Origin: Megalonaias nervosa
Lineage: Eukaryota > Mollusca > Bivalvia > Unionida > Unionidae
Assembly: GCA_016617855.1 (NCBI GenBank)
Contig: JAECUM010006789.1
Coordinates: 1 to 64,000 of the forward strand
Length of the DNA stretch: 64,000 bases
Reading direction: 5' to 3'
Each line of letters starts with the position of its first letter. The stretch's first letter is position 1. Below are positions 58,790 to 64,000 of the stretch, piece after piece. Below the pieces are notes generated by a model, which worked only from the letters and a program-made list of their open reading frames with translations, had not been told where the DNA came from and searched no databases. The position numbers were made by a program, and so were the translations under genes.

Positions 58790-59660
58790 AACACAATTAC
58801 AACAAATGAAGAGAGTCTGAGATACAATACTTAACAAGAAATGCAGAAACTACATGCTGGACAAAAATCTGTCAAATATTGAAGCAACCGAGTGTCTCAA
58901 TTTTATCATTTGAAACCAAAATGAAAATTTCAAGAAGAATATAAAAAAGGAAATGTTACATGCAGCAAATAGGACTGGATTATAAGAGCATTACAGAAAA
59001 CATTTTTGAAACATCGTTGCTCATAAAATTCAATGTTGTATGACGGCTGAAATATGCCATGCTTACAGAACTGAATAAAATTAATATCTCCCATGCTAAA
59101 TTTTATTTTATTTCATCTCCATGCATATGAAAATGAAAATCTCCCATGCTGAATTTTATTTTACTTATCTCTAAGCATATGAAAATGAAAATGTCATAAA
59201 CAAATTACCACTAGCGTAATCAATGTCCCCCATTACAATTAGTTTAATGAAAAGAACTGACAAACTGTGTCAAATAAATTTAAGTATTTTGGTACTATAA
59301 AAAGCACTTCTTATATCCATTTTTCTCATTTTTATTAGGTGCGCATTTTACCTTAGAACCAAAAAAGATTTTTTTATTGCCGGGTTGATCTGAAAAGAGT
59401 ATCTTGGCACTAATGCCGCTTACACGTCCTCTTTGCTTCTTGTGAAATATTAAATTTGTTGCAATGTTACTACATTCTTTACATTCTTTACTAGTTTTGT
59501 TAAAGAAAGCAATAGTGCTCAATGGTTCTGTTCTTTGATTTTTTTTTTAATAAACTCATTTAATTTCACACTGTTGTTTAGTTTTTGTTCTATGGCCCAA
59601 ATGGAAATACACACAAGAGATGGTAACTTGTTCATCTACTCTGAACTTAAAGGGTTAATT
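58790..59660. other. Upstream region, nothing recognised
   Basis: Contains a twofold repeat of about 68 bp at 59086-59190 (AAAATGAAAATCTCCCATGC). A 75-codon minus-strand frame (59295-59522) has no recognisable family. Confidence 0.4.
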
Positions 59661-59661
59661 A

Positions 59662-59985
59662 CAATGCAAATGCATTGTCTGGTAAAGTCATGTTTGGACA
59701 ATGAGATATATTTCAGCTCTGTCATGCCAGCATACACAAGTCAATTCCAATGCATTGTCCAGTAAAGTCATGCTTGGACACTGATAAATCTATCAGCTGT
59801 GTCATGCCAGTCTACACAAGTCAATTCCAATGCATTGTCCGGTAAAGTCATGCTTGGACACTGATAAATCTATCAGTTGTGTCATGCCAGTCTAAATAAG
59901 TTAATTACAAAGCAATGTCCAGTAAAGTCAGACTTGCACACTGGGATATATTTCAGATGTCTTATGCTAGTCTAAATAAACATAA
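59662..59985. repeat. 80-bp tandem repeat (about four copies)
   Basis: GTAAAGTCATGCTTGGACA starts at 59682, 59762, 59842 and 59922, with GTGTCATGCCAGTCTACACA and CAATTCCAATGCATTGTCC between. Confidence 0.92.
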
Positions 59986-61710
59986 ATACTAGATCTGAAC
60001 TTTCACATAACATCTCATGTTTAACTTTGATGCACATAAATAATCAAAGGACTGACAAAGACCATGTAAGACAGTCCTACACTGCGAGAAACAAGCAAAC
60101 CCTCACATCTGCAAACAAGTATTAATCATAAACTGAAAACAGCTGAGAACAGTCAAGCACTGTTTTATTCTAAACCAATCAAGCATCGAGTAACAAATGA
60201 TAATTAGTGCCTTTACAAAACCGGTAGAATGTTGTTTCATTATGAAATGAAGTCAAATCATGACATGCAGGATAATATATTGGCATTATGTAATAGAACC
60301 AAGTTTTTCACCATATACTGGATAAACATTATTCATTTTTCTTTATACTGTCAAATTCTATTTAATCTTAATTTTTCCATAGATAAAATTATGATAGCCA
60401 TAAAATAATGGTTTATTATACATGTGTCCCGTGTTTAATAGTGTTCTGTACAGGCATATGCAAGTGTAGTCTTGTAGAAAACATTTTCCTTCTTGTGGGA
60501 GTCCATACCTTGATCTTTAACCTCTTTACCCATGAATAATATATTACTCTCTTCTTCTAATTAAAAGTAACAGATATGAAAAGTTGAACTTAATTATCTC
60601 AGAGAAATTAATTTCATCTTTGGATGGCAGCAGACTTGATGGTGACATCTGAACCCAAAAGCAATAGGTCTATTTCTTCCCCTAAGGGCAAACAATTCAT
60701 GAATTTTGTTTAAAGAAGAATTTGAAGAACACAAGTTACTATATAATGCAGAAACTAGGTCCTTCTTGGGGTCACTATGACCTTGACCATTGAGCTACTG
60801 ACCTCAATGTTCAAAGCTACCTTGCCATAACATCAAGCTATCATTTACAGTTTTGCAATTTCAGTAATTGTACAGAAACTATTTCCGAAGTTTGTGCCAA
60901 TGTGATTTTGTCCTTTGAACTTTTGCAAGATGAATCAAGCATGCTTAAATCAAATAACCATTCATCCCTGTGTGTGATGGCTACATTTATATAAAAGTGT
61001 CTTTAAATGTAACACCATGTCATCATATATGGTGTGCACAAAGGCCTACCCCATTAACAGTGTATATGGATCTTGTTCACAATGACCTATCTCTAATTAC
61101 TGTACAGGAAAAAGGATAAACTGCTATTATGACATCAGAGACATTTTGGTTTCATATCAAGTGTGGAGTTCTTTAGAAGAAATTGCAAATTAAAGAACCT
61201 TCTGCTATCTGCATATCCATTTTAATGCATTATTTAAAGCTTGATGATGAGACTGAAAAAAAATCAGTTCATGCAGGAAAGCACTAAAGAGCAAACAGCT
61301 CATTAGAGGGAAAAGCTATTTTAATGTCAACATGGTTCCACCTACCATGGTGATCTGGCTGAAAACCATGCTTTTTGATGCATCCATATTGTATGTGACA
61401 AAGCATAACATAAGATCGTAACACACAATCCTTATGACTGTTAACATTGCAATATGCTGTCTGAAAAGTGCCATCAACTTTATGCCATCTGCTATGTACC
61501 CCTGAACTTTACCTCATACTTTTTACCAACATTTTGACAAGTTGCACATCTGCTATGTACCCCTGAACTTTACCTCACACTTTTTACCGACATTTTTTAC
61601 CGACATTTTTTACCGACATTTTGACAAGTTGCACATCTGAGTATCATGAAGTGACCTGTGATTTGGCTGAGGTGAAAACTTTGTTTTTATCTTTCATGCC
61701 ATCAAGTTTA
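59986..61710. other. Upstream region, mostly unique
   Basis: A single GACCTTGACC repeat unit is near 60770. A TTTTTACCGACATT triplet and a CATCTGCTATGTACCCCTGA duplication lie at 61490-61625. No gene. Confidence 0.4.
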
Positions 61711-61719
61711 GGATCTTAG

Positions 61720-61975
61720 TTTGCAGTATTGAATCTGATTTTGCACTAGTAAATCTGATTTTGTACTAGTGAATCTTATTTTCCAGTAATGAATCTTATT
61801 TTGCACCAGAGAATCTTTTTTTTTGCACCAGTGAGTCTACTTTTCCAATAATGAATCTTATTTTGCACTTTTGGATCTTATTTTGGATCTTCTTTTGTAG
61901 TAATTAATCTCATTATTGCACTAGTGAATCTTATCTTCCACTACTGAAACTTATTTTGCACTAGTGAAGGTAGTA
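61720..61975. repeat. 20-bp degenerate tandem repeat (GAATCTTATTTTGCACTAGT)
   Basis: About twelve copies of a 20-base unit, ending at the TA target of the next element. Confidence 0.9.
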
Positions 61976-61979
61976 TATA

Positions 61980-62209
61980 CAGTAGAACTTCAATTAACCG
62001 GCACCCGATTAACCGTCAGTCTCTGTTAACTGTCAGGGCACTGTATGTCAAAATACTGAAAACCGGTACATCTACATATGTAGATATTATTATTTTTTTA
62101 TGACCCAGTCTATTGTATAAAACTTTGATTGTACATATTTTTATCCGTCTATTCTCATATCTATCATGGTCTCGGTCCTGTGCCCTGACAAATAATCAAA
62201 GTTCTACTG
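61980..62209. mobile_element. pogo/Tigger-type MITE, 230 bp
   Basis: Left CAGTAGAACTTCAATTA and reverse-complemented right CAGTAGAACTTTGATTA (15 of 17 alike), bordered by TA on both sides. AACCGG and AACTGTCAGGGCAC follow the left TIR. The ends match the general Tigger/pogo pattern; the family differs from the elements at 6291 and 51842. Confidence 0.85.
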
Positions 62210-62211
62210 TA

Positions 62212-63605
62212 CTTATATATTGTTCTTATCCTATTATTAAAGGTCTTCTCTTCAAAACATTTGACATGCTCATGAAGAGTCTTTAAGTAGAGCAAAAGGA
62301 GTTTTCTGTCAAAATCATGGTGTTTGTACTGGTAAAGACTAAGTCATTTACTGCATTGAATAAAGTGGTCCTCACAAGGGAGACAATAAACAACAGCTAA
62401 TTACATTCAGGGTTCATATGCTTCTCCTCAAGTGAAATTCAATGACTTTTCCAGGACATTCCATGGCTTCCAAATAAATTTCCAGACCTTCAAATATTAA
62501 GACTAAATGTGAAAATATACAGAATGACAAGTGATATATATATATATATATAAAACAAGCTGAAATACCAGATTTTGGCAACACAACAGAGTAAGATTGT
62601 CACCGAATTGATCAAGCAAATATTCCAAGAAAAGTTTGACAAAAGAAATGGTTGAAAATAATTGTAGTGGGAGCAAAATGATTTCAAAGACTTTAAAACT
62701 AAAACATCAGTTTTCAAGGATTACACCACTTTTAATTTTTCAAACCCAAACCCAATACTTTTAAGGAAGTGTATGAACCCTGTTACATCAGAAAAACCCA
62801 CCCATGGCATGACAACTACACGTGTTGTGGTTGTATACCCATGAATATTTAGTTTAGGCCTAGTTTATTTTCAATTTGTAATTTTGAAGTTAAGCTAACT
62901 CTCTCTCTCTCTCTGCCTTTTTCTTAAAATAATGAATCATTAAAACCGTCTTCATTCAAAGTTTTTGAGCAAATATATATTCAACATGCAATTTTTCTCT
63001 AAACCATTTTACCCTTAAAGAGATAATGTAACCAACCATTATGAATATTACAAGTCACATGTCATGTGTATGTCACGCTGTCAATGTAAATTGAGAAGGC
63101 ATGAAAAAACATGAGGCCAAGTATGACCTGATATCAACTGACTGAGTAGCTGACATGTCATCTTGTGAATGGAAATTCACACATGTACTGAAACCTTAGA
63201 GGGGGAAGGAAAGCTTGGTATACTGAAGCAAATAGTTTACACACACACATTCACTTCCCAGCATAAAAAGTACATCATTTGTACAATTAGAACTGTCCTC
63301 TGGATCTCTCTATCCCTTTTGAAACTAGGTCCTTATTTGTAACATAAAACTACCATAGCCCCATTGTTGATGTATTTAAACGTAGCTGGTATTACAAGGG
63401 GAGATAATCCATGAAGTTCGCCTGGATTCCTGGGTCTGCCCTTATCTATGATGCGGCCCCACTCCTGGGATCATAACATGGAAACCATTTATATCCATGA
63501 CCAACATGGCTGTGTTGCCTCACTGGTTAATGGACTTTTGACAGAAAGCTGGTTTAATTCCCACCATCTGATCAACCTAGATCTCCCTCATAATCTAAAT
63601 ACAAG
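62212..63605. other. Upstream region, nothing recognised apart from short microsatellites
   Basis: A (TA)n run lies near 62535 and a (CT)n run at 62899-62914. A pair of GGTTCATA.GCTTCTCC/GTATGAACCCTG words at 62411 and 62772 is inverted. No gene. Confidence 0.4.
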
Positions 63606-63609
63606 ATCT

Positions 63610-63857
63610 TGTTTTTGTTCCTGTAGGGTTTAACACCATTTCTCTGCACAAGATAGGCTATACATGGTGGCCAGTATAACTGGCAGAGGAAGAACCATGG
63701 AAAACCCCAGGAAGCACCACCGACCCATGAGAAGCTACTGGCAAGCTTTCTCATGTACCCATGTTAGCTGAGCCTGAGACTTGAACCCACACAAACAGAG
63801 TGAGATGGCAGTGATCTGTAATGGTGAGTGCTTTAGACCACTCGGCCACTCAGGGCA
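63610..63857 (-). mobile_element. tRNA-derived SINE (family A, copy 2)
   Basis: Minus-strand head GCCCTGAGTGGCCGAGTGGT, then the same body as 4358-4606 with about 15% differences. CAAGATCT stands on both sides (63602 and 63865) and is the likely target duplication. A 60-codon minus-strand frame across it is not a gene. Confidence 0.83.
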
Positions 63858-64000
63858 ACAAATTCAAGATCTCTATACCATCTTATATAGCAAATCTGAT
63901 GAAAAAACTGGTCAGAAAATATGATCTCTGGAGTGTTTACAAGCTGATCAGAAATATGGCCTCTGGAGTGTTTTCAAGCTTCGCTAATCAGATGCAAACC

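Noticed and set aside
59295..59522. 75-codon minus-strand frame, Lys/Cys-rich
   Set aside because: No family likeness, no splice signals in TACC phase, and no promoter or poly(A) context that I can support.

Overview
This is an AT-rich, intron-dominated piece of an animal genome. Its repeat load (tRNA-derived SINEs, a DIRS-like retroelement, pogo/Tigger elements, a Polinton-like element, many minisatellites) suggests a lophotrochozoan, most likely a mollusc. That assignment is inference. Only one host gene is supported: a TACC (transforming acidic coiled-coil) gene on the minus strand. Seven of its coding exons lie between 51670 and 403. They join without a break in phase and carry the conserved C-terminal TACC coiled coil. 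The 5' end lies beyond the right edge and the last C-terminal exons beyond the left edge. Everything else in the window is intronic or upstream sequence filled with mobile and tandem repeats.

The most interesting object lies in the intron between the exons at 28595 and 17299. It is a complete but inactive Polinton/Maverick-like virus-related element of about 9.7 kb (18407-28135). It has terminal inverted repeats of about 274 bp, each built of two sub-repeats, and a 5-bp target duplication (TCATT). In order it holds broken genes for: a coiled-coil protein, a major-capsid-like protein, a small glycine/alanine-rich virion-type protein, an adenain/Ulp1-like protease, an unknown protein, a fibre-like protein with phage-tail-type repeats, an SF1 helicase joined to an HNH-type endonuclease, an integrase (minus strand), a parvovirus-type phospholipase A2 (minus strand) and an A32-like packaging ATPase. 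I see no protein-primed DNA polymerase B, the usual Polinton replication gene. The helicase-HNH gene sits where replication functions would be expected. A 903-bp insertion flanked by a 7-bp direct repeat splits the element at the apparent start codon of the capsid-like gene.

Region by region: 1-8.8 kb is intron with tandem arrays, a SINE and a 1.28-kb Tigger-type non-autonomous element. 8.8-17.3 kb holds three short exons, a 726-bp long-TIR element, a MITE and a SINE. 17.3-28.6 kb is the Polinton-bearing intron. 28.6-46.2 kb is a large intron with minisatellites, three MITE copies and a DIRS-like fossil (40.4-43 kb). 46.2-51.7 kb holds two exons and a possible stop-containing cassette exon. 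51.8-54.9 kb is a full-length but dead pogo/Tigger element with intact ends. 55-64 kb is repeat-rich sequence with another MITE, a pogo-type MITE and SINE copies.

The mobile elements do not cooperate with the host gene. The window is best read as a long host gene whose introns have collected several generations of mobile DNA.
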